A stretch of DNA of 64,000 nucleotides from the NCBI GenBank assembly GCA_017646665.1, contig JAGCMB010000030.1, forward strand, positions 1 through 64,000. The letters run 5' to 3'. The first letter of the stretch is position 1; every line of letters begins with the position of its first letter. Under the pieces are notes generated by a model. That model was not told where the DNA came from. It did not search any database and saw only the letters and a list, made by a program, of their open reading frames with translations. This document shows, in pieces, positions 42,215 through 49,450 of this stretch. The DNA is from Bacteroidaceae bacterium. Its GTDB lineage: Bacteria > Bacteroidota > Bacteroidia > Bacteroidales > Bacteroidaceae. Both the position numbers and the translations under genes were made by a program.

Positions 42215-44314
42215 TTATGATATCGCGCCCCAATTACGGTTATTCATTCTCTTTATATTCCGCAGACGCTCCCACACTATGCGATACTGTTCACTGCTAC
42301 ACTGCGGGTCGGCAACAACCACGTCACGAGCCACCTCACGCACAAATTTCAGCAATTGTTCATCACGGGCAAGATTTGCAATCTTCAGATCAAAGGCTAT
42401 TCCACTCTGCTGAGTACCCTCCATATCACCCGGACCACGCAGTTTAAGGTCAGCCTCAGCTATTTCAAAGCCATCGTTGCTTGAAGTCATAATATCCATT
42501 CGCTTGCGTGTATCCTCGGAGAGCTTATAATCCGTAACCAGAATACAATAGGACTGCGAAGCTCCACGTCCAACACGGCCGCGCAACTGGTGCAATTGCG
42601 AAAGGCCAAAGCGCTCGGCATTCTCAATGACCATCACCGAAGCATTAGGCACATCAACACCCACCTCAATAACCGTGGTTGAAACAAGAATCTGCGTTTC
42701 GCCCGAGGCAAAGCGACGCATCTCCTCATCCTTTTCCTTTGGTTTCATCTTGCCGTGAAGCTTACTTAATCTATAATCGCAAAAGACATTGCATAACTGC
42801 TTGTAACCATCTTCAAGGTTTTTAAGGTCGAGTTTCTCGCTCTCGCTTATTAGTGGGTAAACGACATAAGCCTGACGGCCTTCATTTATCTGCCCACGAA
42901 TAAAAGAGTATAGACTATCAATACGGTTACGGAATATATGCGATGTGTTGATAGGCTTGCGACCCGGCGGCAACTCGTCAATAACTGAAACATCAAGGTC
43001 ACCATAAAGTGTCATAGCCAATGTACGCGGTATTGGAGTCGCCGTCATCACAAGAATATGTGGTGGAATATTGTTCTTTGCCCACATTTTTGCACGTTGC
43101 ACAACGCCAAAACGGTGTTGTTCGTCAATGACAACAAGACCAAGATTACGGAACAGTACATTATCTTCCAGAACAGCGTGGGTGCCTACAAGAATATCTA
43201 CACTGCCATCTTCAAGCGCTTCAAACAACGGTACCCTCTCCTTTGCCTTTGTACTGCCTGTGAGCAGTTCCACCCTGACGGGCAATGCTCCGAGCATACG
43301 GCGCAACGTCGAAAAATGTTGTTCTGCAAGAATCTCTGTGGGAGCAAGCAGACAAGCCTGATACCCATTGTCTTTTGCCAACAACATTGACATAAGTGCC
43401 ACAAGTGTTTTTCCACTGCCGACATCACCCTGCAGCAGACGATTCATCTGCCTTTCACTGTTCACATCGGCACGAATCTCCTTCACCACACGTTTCTGAG
43501 CACCTGTAAGTTCAAACGGCAACTGTTCGTTATAAAAACGGTTGAAAATCTCGCCAACCTTGGCAAAACGATGCCCGACATAACGCATCTGACGCTCTTT
43601 GGCATAATGCAGGATATTCAATTGTATATAGAACAGTTCCTCGAACTTGAGCCTATACTGTGCCAGCTGCAACTCCTTCGGGTTACGCGGAAAATGTATT
43701 ATGCGCAGAGCATCATCAAGCGACATCAGTCCGTTTTTTTGTATAATGTCCTGCGAAAGTGTTTCATCGAGCGGTGTTGTAAGCAACCCGAAAAGGTTCT
43801 GCACCAATTTGAGCATGGCATTGGAATTCAAGCCACTGCGTTTCATCTTCTCGGTTGTGTTGTAATAGGGTTGCAGGCCCATTGTGTCGAGTTTAAGCAT
43901 TGACGCATCATCGACATCGGGATGAGCTATATTCACTCTTCCGTTAAACATCGAAGGCTTGCCGAAAACGACATATTGCGTATTCAACTTCAGACGATTC
44001 TTTACATATTTGATGCCACGGAACCACACAAGGTCGACAAATGCCGTACCATCGGTAAAATGAGCCACAAGACGACGCGATGCACCCTCGCCCATCTCTT
44101 CAAACGAGCGTATCTCGCCCAACAACTGCACGTGCTGCAACTGCCCGCCCAGTTCACTTACCTTGAAAACACGGCTACGGTCAATATACTTATAGGGAAA
44201 ATAGTACAACAAGTCGTACAGGGAACGGATGTTCAATTCCCTATTGAGCAGCGTGGCACGTTGTTCGCCGACACCAGGCAGAAATTTTATATCCCTTGTT
44301 GTGATGTCCAACAT
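42215..44314 (-). CDS. recG: ATP-dependent DNA helicase RecG
   Basis: A 699-residue branched-DNA helicase that remodels stalled forks. The N-terminal wedge domain begins TRDIKFLPGVGEQRA. Helicase motifs follow in order: motif I LLQGDVGSGKTLVALM near residue 295, motif II VVIDEQHRFG near 398, motif III TATPIPRTLA, and the late QLRGRVGRG motif VI near 600. A RecG wedge and TRG-like C-terminus are present. Its start overlaps the ispD end by 28 bases. It is the last gene of the pdxJ-to-recG run. The 193 bases between it and ndk show no clear terminator. Confidence 0.97.
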   Translation of the reverse strand: MLDITTRDIKFLPGVGEQRATLLNRELNIRSLYDLLYYFPYKYIDRSRVFKVSELGGQLQHVQLLGEIRSFEEMGEGASRRLVAHFTDGTAFVDLVWFRGIKYVKNRLKLNTQYVVFGKPSMFNGRVNIAHPDVDDASMLKLDTMGLQPYYNTTEKMKRSGLNSNAMLKLVQNLFGLLTTPLDETLSQDIIQKNGLMSLDDALRIIHFPRNPKELQLAQYRLKFEELFYIQLNILHYAKERQMRYVGHRFAKVGEIFNRFYNEQLPFELTGAQKRVVKEIRADVNSERQMNRLLQGDVGSGKTLVALMSMLLAKDNGYQACLLAPTEILAEQHFSTLRRMLGALPVRVELLTGSTKAKERVPLFEALEDGSVDILVGTHAVLEDNVLFRNLGLVVIDEQHRFGVVQRAKMWAKNNIPPHILVMTATPIPRTLAMTLYGDLDVSVIDELPPGRKPINTSHIFRNRIDSLYSFIRGQINEGRQAYVVYPLISESEKLDLKNLEDGYKQLCNVFCDYRLSKLHGKMKPKEKDEEMRRFASGETQILVSTTVIEVGVDVPNASVMVIENAERFGLSQLHQLRGRVGRGASQSYCILVTDYKLSEDTRKRMDIMTSSNDGFEIAEADLKLRGPGDMEGTQQSGIAFDLKIANLARDEQLLKFVREVARDVVVADPQCSSEQYRIVWERLRNIKRMNNRNWGAIS

Positions 44315-44982
44315 TCCATCAATGTCTTGGCAACAAGCAAATCAAATGGGGTTGTAATCTTTATATTCTCACGATTACCCTCAACGCCGGCAACAGGCTC
44401 GCCTAGAGCCTCAACAACCGAAGCATCATCGGTGAAGCTCTCTACAAAACGTTGTTCGTATGCACGACGCAGCAACGACAATTTAAATACCTGTGGTGTC
44501 TGCACAAGACGATATCTGTCACGTGGAACAACCTCTGTTGTATCATATCCCACAATGTGACGCAAGCTGTCCTGTACATCTATCATTGGAATTGCAGCTC
44601 CACTTACCCAAGCACGTGAAAAACATTCATCAAGCACTTTGGGCGAAACGAACGGACGCACACCATCGTGCACGCCCACAAGAGCATCAGCAATATCATC
44701 AACCTGCGCCAATCCATTCTGCACAGAATGAAAACGCGTTGAGCCTCCTTGTGCCAAAATCAACGGCACAGCAAATGAATACTCCTTACACAACTGCTTC
44801 CACAGCTCGATATGCTGCGCAGGAAGCACCAGAATAAGTTGCATAGCAGGGTCAATAGCATTAAGATGCTCAAGGGTTACCATAACCAATGGCTTACCAC
44901 AAAGCAACTGGAATTGCTTTGGCATTTCACCTCCCATACGGGTGCCCTTACCTCCGGCAACAACAATTAGATATCTTTTCAT
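44287..44982 (-). CDS. ispD: 2-C-methyl-D-erythritol 4-phosphate cytidylyltransferase
   Basis: A 231-residue enzyme of the MEP isoprenoid pathway. The CTP-binding motif VVAGGKGTRMGGEMPKQF is at the N-terminus, followed by VGVHDGVRPFVS near residue 103, DRYRLVQTPQVFK and the TDDASVVEALG block near 190. All are standard. The C-terminus extends 28 bases into recG. It begins 14 bases after the DJ-1 stop. Confidence 0.95.
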   Translation of the reverse strand: MKRYLIVVAGGKGTRMGGEMPKQFQLLCGKPLVMVTLEHLNAIDPAMQLILVLPAQHIELWKQLCKEYSFAVPLILAQGGSTRFHSVQNGLAQVDDIADALVGVHDGVRPFVSPKVLDECFSRAWVSGAAIPMIDVQDSLRHIVGYDTTEVVPRDRYRLVQTPQVFKLSLLRRAYEQRFVESFTDDASVVEALGEPVAGVEGNRENIKITTPFDLLVAKTLMECWTSQQGI

Positions 44983-44996
44983 AAACTGATTTCTTT

Positions 44997-45542
44997 TCAG
45001 AATTGCATTTGAGAGCGCAAAGTTCCAACAACATCCGCACCACAGAAATGTTTTACAATGGCAAAGCCAAACTCAAATGAAGCACCCGGGCCACAAGCGG
45101 TTATTATGTTTCCATCCTGCTCAACAGCCTTTGCTGTATATTCGGCATCAAACAGGTCGCCTTCACAGCCTGGATAGCAGGTTGCCCTCTTTCCCTTAAG
45201 AATACCTATGCGGCCAAACACCATTGGAGCGGCACATATTGCAGCAACAAGCAAACCACGTGAGCAAGCATCAACCAACAAAGCACGCAGTGCTCCGTGA
45301 GCAGACAAATTGTCTGTTCCCACACTGCCGCCGGGCAACACAAGCGCATCGGCATCATCAAAGGCGATGTTCTCATACAGTTCATCTGCCAAGACAGTCA
45401 CGTTCTGCGCAGAGAGGACATCCTTGCGTCCCATAATTGAAACAGTCACCACATCCAGACCGGCACGACGCATAACATCTACCGGAGCCAAGGCCTCGAC
45501 AGTTTCAAAACCATCGGCCAAAAATATATAAACTTTATTCAT
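44997..45542 (-). CDS. DJ-1/PfpI family protein (YajL-like)
   Basis: A 181-residue cytoplasmic protein of the DJ-1/YajL group. The N-terminal acidic residue is in FLADGFETVEALAP, and the nucleophilic cysteine in LLVAAICAAPMVFG near residue 103. YajL-type proteins act in protein deglycation, thiol protection or as chaperones, and the exact activity is debated. It lies one base after the tonB stop, so it is embedded in an otherwise envelope-and-metabolism operon. Confidence 0.9.
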   Translation of the reverse strand: MNKVYIFLADGFETVEALAPVDVMRRAGLDVVTVSIMGRKDVLSAQNVTVLADELYENIAFDDADALVLPGGSVGTDNLSAHGALRALLVDACSRGLLVAAICAAPMVFGRIGILKGKRATCYPGCEGDLFDAEYTAKAVEQDGNIITACGPGASFEFGFAIVKHFCGADVVGTLRSQMQF

Positions 45543-45543
45543 A

Positions 45544-46365
45544 CTACTTAGTCAATTCAAAATTATAAGTAATTGTACCTCTTTGATTATCAACACCACC
45601 GATACTGTTGAAAACAGTCTTTCGGGCAGCAGCCAACGCTGCTGTACGCAATGCAGGGTCGGCTGTATTCGATTTCGCAGGATTTATGCTTACCGAAACG
45701 ACTTTGCCATTTGGAGCTACCGTTATATCAACAACCACGCGTCCTGCCGCCTGAACATTATATGTAGGCCTTGTGAGTCCGTCACCACCTACGTTACGGC
45801 CTGATAGGCTGAACGAAACGCCCACTCCGGTCTGCTGTCCCGAGTTCGAGTTGCCTTGCGGCGAGCCACTGGCCTTTTCGTTATTTTCGGCATCACCCTT
45901 TTTGTTCATCTTGAATCCTTTGTTGAAGGCATTTGTAATTGAACTTTCTGCTGCCTTACGAGCTTCGGCCTCCTTGCGTTCACGCTCCTTGCGCTCCGCC
46001 TCTTCCTTCTCTTTCTTTATCTGTTCGGGGGTCTTCTCCTGCTTCTTGGGTTTCTGTTTCTCCTTTTTGGGTTTCTCGGGTGGCAACACAAGACTCTCCT
46101 CGCTGTCCTGTGTTATAAGAGGTTCTTCGGGAGTCGGTGGAGCCGGTTCCACTGGAGTCGGTACCGATGCAACCGGTGGCACTTCATTGAATTGCTCCAT
46201 TGCAAAATTTTCAATGTCGACACCCATCATCACCTCAACGCCTTTCTCGGGCAATCTTGCCGGGGGAGTCAACACCAAGAAATAGAGCAATGCCGCAACT
46301 GCCGCGTGAACAAGCAGAGTGCCGGCCATACCTGCCATTTTCTCTTTAGAAAACCTCTTCATCAC
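45544..46365 (-). CDS. tonB: TonB-like energy transducer
   Basis: A 273-residue inner-membrane protein. A single membrane helix near residues 10-30 (GTLLVHAAVAALLYFLVL) precedes a Pro-rich and Lys/Glu-rich periplasmic spacer (about 70-150) and a TonB-like C-terminal domain (about 205-273) with RVVVDITVAPNGKVVSVSI. TonB transmits proton-motive energy from ExbBD to SusC-type receptors. The C-terminal domain ends in FELTK. The start overlaps exbD by 4 bases (ATGA). A second Met immediately follows the first, so either may start. Confidence 0.9.
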   Translation of the reverse strand: MMKRFSKEKMAGMAGTLLVHAAVAALLYFLVLTPPARLPEKGVEVMMGVDIENFAMEQFNEVPPVASVPTPVEPAPPTPEEPLITQDSEESLVLPPEKPKKEKQKPKKQEKTPEQIKKEKEEAERKERERKEAEARKAAESSITNAFNKGFKMNKKGDAENNEKASGSPQGNSNSGQQTGVGVSFSLSGRNVGGDGLTRPTYNVQAAGRVVVDITVAPNGKVVSVSINPAKSNTADPALRTAALAAARKTVFNSIGGVDNQRGTITYNFELTK

Positions 46366-46775
46366 TTACTGTCAGGACGGCGTGTCGCCAACACCATCTT
46401 GTATTTGTTTTCGTTAGCAATATTAAGAACTTTCACCACCTCTCTATAAGGTACTGTCTCATCGGCATAAAGCGCCACGTACATTTCCGAATCCTTCGCA
46501 CTACATTCGGCAAGAAAAGCAGCCAAATCGCTCTCATCAATCCTTTTCACCTCTTCCTTTCCCCACTGTGCATAAAATGTCAAATCGGCCTTTATGGTTA
46601 TACGTGCCATAGGCTGGGTATGCGCCCTCTCCTTACCCTGAGGCAAATTCACCTTAATGGCATTAGGCACCACAATAGTCGATGTGAGCATAAAGAAAAT
46701 AAGGAGCAGAAATATAATGTCCGTCATCGACGACATTGAAAAGTCGCCTATGGTTTTGGTCCTTCTCTTTATCAT
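46362..46775 (-). CDS. exbD: ExbD/TolR-type biopolymer transport protein
   Basis: A 137-residue inner-membrane protein, one membrane helix near residues 15-35 (SSMTDIIFLLLIFFMLTSTI) carrying the conserved proton-path Asp, then a periplasmic domain with PYREVVKVLNIANE near residue 110. It works with ExbB and TonB. It starts 12 bases after the exbB stop and overlaps tonB by 4 bases. Confidence 0.93.
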   Translation of the reverse strand: MIKRRTKTIGDFSMSSMTDIIFLLLIFFMLTSTIVVPNAIKVNLPQGKERAHTQPMARITIKADLTFYAQWGKEEVKRIDESDLAAFLAECSAKDSEMYVALYADETVPYREVVKVLNIANENKYKMVLATRRPDSK

Positions 46776-46787
46776 AACTTTTTTTGA

Positions 46788-47570
46788 TTAGAGAGTATCT
46801 GATTCAAACACTGTCTTTGTAAAGGCACTCTCGGTCTTGGCGTTCTCCTCGGAGTGGTCATCGGTTTCTGCAACCTCCTTACACTCCGACACAATCTCAA
46901 GGAAAGATATTATATCGGCCTCCATTGCATTCTGCACCTTGTCCACCCTGGATACTAGATAGTTATAGGCAAAAATAGCGATGATACCAACTATCAGACC
47001 GCCGACAGTTGTCACCATAGCCTCATATATACCGCTTGACAGAGCCGACACCTCAATATTGTCACCGGCTTGTGACATATTCCAGAAAGCCTGTACCATA
47101 CCGGTAACAGTTCCCAAGAAGCCAAGCATAGGAGCCACCGCAGCAATTGTAGACAACACCGGCAACCCCTTTTCAAGAGCCGCAATTTCAAGACCGGCAC
47201 TATTCTCAAGAGCCTGACGGATAGAGGCATTGTCAAATCTATAATCCTTGACACCCTTTGCAAGAATGCGCGATGCCGGAGTATTCAATTTATTGCAATA
47301 TTTAATCGCAGATTTAAAGTCCTTATCTCTGATATTATCATTCAGACGCTCCAACAACAACGGATTCTTGCTTCCGGCCTTGCGAAGCACTGTATAACGC
47401 TCAAAAAAGATGTATATGCCTATTACAGACAAAATCGCAAGGATAATCATAATCCAACCACCCTTCATCGCCAGGTCAAGAACATTCAGGCTCTCCTGAG
47501 CAACTTCCGGTGCTGCCACTGAAAGGGTATCTGTTGCCAAAGTATCAACAACTGCAGTAAGTGAATTCAT
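46788..47570 (-). CDS. exbB: ExbB/MotA/TolQ family proton channel protein
   Basis: A 260-residue inner-membrane protein with three membrane segments (about 35-55, 133-155, 180-205). LAMKGGWIMIILAILSVIGIY is the first. The TolQ block is IAAVAPMLGFLGTVTGMVQAF near residue 140, followed by GGLIVGIIAIFAYN. With ExbD it powers TonB. An acidic C-terminus (DDHSEENAKTE) is additional. It begins 18 bases after the pdxJ stop. Confidence 0.93.
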   Translation of the reverse strand: MNSLTAVVDTLATDTLSVAAPEVAQESLNVLDLAMKGGWIMIILAILSVIGIYIFFERYTVLRKAGSKNPLLLERLNDNIRDKDFKSAIKYCNKLNTPASRILAKGVKDYRFDNASIRQALENSAGLEIAALEKGLPVLSTIAAVAPMLGFLGTVTGMVQAFWNMSQAGDNIEVSALSSGIYEAMVTTVGGLIVGIIAIFAYNYLVSRVDKVQNAMEADIISFLEIVSECKEVAETDDHSEENAKTESAFTKTVFESDTL

Positions 47571-47588
47571 AGTTACTATTTTTTATTG

Positions 47589-48308
47589 TTATTTTATCAA
47601 ACATTTCTTATAGGCGGCAATGGTTGCCTCAAGCCCCATATAAAGAGCATCACAAATCAAAGCGTGACCAATGGAAACCTCGTCGACCCAAGGAATGACA
47701 TCGGTGAAATACTTCAGATTTTCAAGGCTCAGGTCGTGTCCGGCATTAAGTCCGATACCCAACTGTCTGACACGTCTAGCCGTTTCAAGGAAAGGCGCGA
47801 TGGCGGCTTCGGGGTCCTTTGCATAATTATGCGCATAAGGGCCTGTATAGAGTTCAACTCTGTCAGCACCAGCTTCAGCCGCAAATTCAGCCATACGCAC
47901 ATCGGCATCAATGAATATAGAACTACGTATTCCCGCAGCCCTCAAATCATTGAGCACGTCGCGCAGAAAGAACTGCTCCTTTTCTGTATCCCAGCCACTG
48001 TTCGAGGTCAACTGCTCAGGTTTGTCGGGTACTAATGTCACCTGTGACGGACGCACACGCAACACCAAGTCGAGGAAATCCCTTGTCGGATAACCCTCTA
48101 TGTTGAATTCGGTACGCAGCACAGCCTGCAAGGCCGGGACATCGGCACGACGAATGTGCCTCTCGTCGGGACGTGGATGAACCGTTATACCATCAGCACC
48201 AAAAGTCTCACAATCCTTTGCAACCTGTATGATATCAGGGTTATTGCCTCCGCGAGCATTTCTGATGGTTGCAACCTTGTTAATATTTACACTGAGTTTT
48301 GTCCTCAT
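47589..48308 (-). CDS. pdxJ: Pyridoxine 5'-phosphate synthase
   Basis: A 239-residue enzyme that condenses aminoacetone phosphate and deoxyxylulose phosphate to pyridoxine phosphate. The start at 48308 gives the family opening MRTKLSVNINKVATIRNARGG, and an upstream in-frame alternative codon at 48317 is less likely. ITVHPRPDERHIR near residue 41 and GLNAGHDLSLENL near 191 hold active-site residues. It leads the seven-gene run to recG. Deoxyxylulose phosphate is also the precursor used by dxr. Confidence 0.96.
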   Translation of the reverse strand: MRTKLSVNINKVATIRNARGGNNPDIIQVAKDCETFGADGITVHPRPDERHIRRADVPALQAVLRTEFNIEGYPTRDFLDLVLRVRPSQVTLVPDKPEQLTSNSGWDTEKEQFFLRDVLNDLRAAGIRSSIFIDADVRMAEFAAEAGADRVELYTGPYAHNYAKDPEAAIAPFLETARRVRQLGIGLNAGHDLSLENLKYFTDVIPWVDEVSIGHALICDALYMGLEATIAAYKKCLIK

Positions 48309-48368
48309 AAAAAACACTATATCAATCTAAAACAAACTACACCGCGGGCAGTTTACATATATTTTCTG

Positions 48369-48376
48369 CAAAAATA
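48369..48376 (-). promoter_or_regulatory. -7 box of the pdxJ-to-recG run
   Basis: TATTTTTG on the minus strand matches the consensus fully, 60 bases before the pdxJ ATG. No TTTG is seen at the usual distance upstream, only AT-rich sequence. Confidence 0.45.
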
Positions 48377-48471
48377 GCACAAATAAAAAATATTGTATAA
48401 TAATTTATCTTAATTTTGTTCCATAAAAACCACGAAAACAGGCTACGCCTGTTGTAAAACATCAAAACAAG

Positions 48472-48502
48472 TTTGGCTTTTAACTCGCTTACACTATCTT
48501 TG
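48472..48502 (+). promoter_or_regulatory. Consensus Bacteroidota promoter of nadK
   Basis: TTTG at 48472-48475, 19 bases, then TATCTTTG at 48495-48502: a complete match in sequence and spacing. The nadK ATG is 20 bases downstream. A 7-base stem (AACAGGC/GCCTGTT) at 48437-48453 lies just upstream in the divergent region. Confidence 0.85.
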
Positions 48503-48522
48503 CACTACAAAGGACAAAAATT

Positions 48523-49395
48523 ATGAAATTTGCAATATTCGGCAACAAGCACCAGACAGAGAAGTCGGAAAGCATCGGTTTACTTTTCGATGCCATAACA
48601 AAACGTGGCGACTGCTATGCCATAGACAAATCCTATTACGACTTCCTTTGCGAGGAACAGATTGCACAACCCAACCCTCAGGAGCTTATCACAGACAACA
48701 ATTTCACTGCGGACGTTGCAATAAGTTTCGGCGGCGACGGCACATTGCTACGCACAGCAAGCCGTGTCGGCAACAAGCTCATACCCATTTTGGGTATCAA
48801 TGCCGGACGACTCGGTTTTCTCACAGCTACATCAAACGAAAACATTGACGATATAATAGAGAAGATACATAACGGCCATTTCGACATAGAGCGACGCAAC
48901 CTCATCGAAGCAATCCCTAATGGTACAGAACTAAAAAGCTACCCGTTTGCACTGAATGAGATTGCAATAATGAAGCACGACAGTTCGTCAATGATAACCA
49001 TCAAAGCCACCCTCAACGGATGCGACACAATAACCTACCAGGCCGACGGCCTTATTGTCGCCACCCCTTCGGGTTCAACAGGATACTCCTTGAGCGTTGG
49101 AGGCCCCATCATAGCCCCCGAAGCCAACGTGCTGACAATAACCCCGATTGCACCTCACAGTCTAAGTGCACGTCCTTTAGTCGTCGGTGACAACACATCT
49201 ATCGAAATAAATGTGAGCAGCCGCAGCGGCAACTACCTGATAGCCATTGACGGCCGCAATGAAAGTTGTGACGAGAGCACATCCATCACCATAAACAAAG
49301 CAAGCTACCAACAACTCATCATCCGCAGCCTGGAACACTCATTCATTAAGAACCTTCAGGAAAAGCTGATGTGGGGAGCTGATATAAGAGGTTAA
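48523..49395 (+). CDS. nadK: NAD kinase
   Basis: A 290-residue enzyme that phosphorylates NAD+ to NADP+. The family motif SFGGDGTLLRTAS near residue 68 and NAGRLGFLTA near 91 bind nucleotide. LIVATPSGSTGYSLSVGGP near 178 is the second signature. It is monocistronic, divergent from pdxJ, with the best-matching promoter of the window and a strong terminator. Together with nadD at 28737 and NnrDE at 17157 it is one of three NAD-metabolism loci here. Confidence 0.97.
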   Translation: MKFAIFGNKHQTEKSESIGLLFDAITKRGDCYAIDKSYYDFLCEEQIAQPNPQELITDNNFTADVAISFGGDGTLLRTASRVGNKLIPILGINAGRLGFLTATSNENIDDIIEKIHNGHFDIERRNLIEAIPNGTELKSYPFALNEIAIMKHDSSSMITIKATLNGCDTITYQADGLIVATPSGSTGYSLSVGGPIIAPEANVLTITPIAPHSLSARPLVVGDNTSIEINVSSRSGNYLIAIDGRNESCDESTSITINKASYQQLIIRSLEHSFIKNLQEKLMWGADIRG

Positions 49396-49408
49396 GCCAT
49401 AATAACAG

Positions 49409-49450
49409 AAAAGAGAGAAAGCGATGGAGTTCCATCGCTTTCTCTCTTTT
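49409..49450. terminator. Strong bidirectional terminator between nadK and the beta-helix gene
   Basis: A stem of 19 pairs: AAAAGAGAGAAAGCGATGG with CCATCGCTTTCTCTCTTTT around AGTT. Its last base is the first base of the beta-helix gene's stop codon (read on the minus strand), so it serves both convergent genes. Confidence 0.92.
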
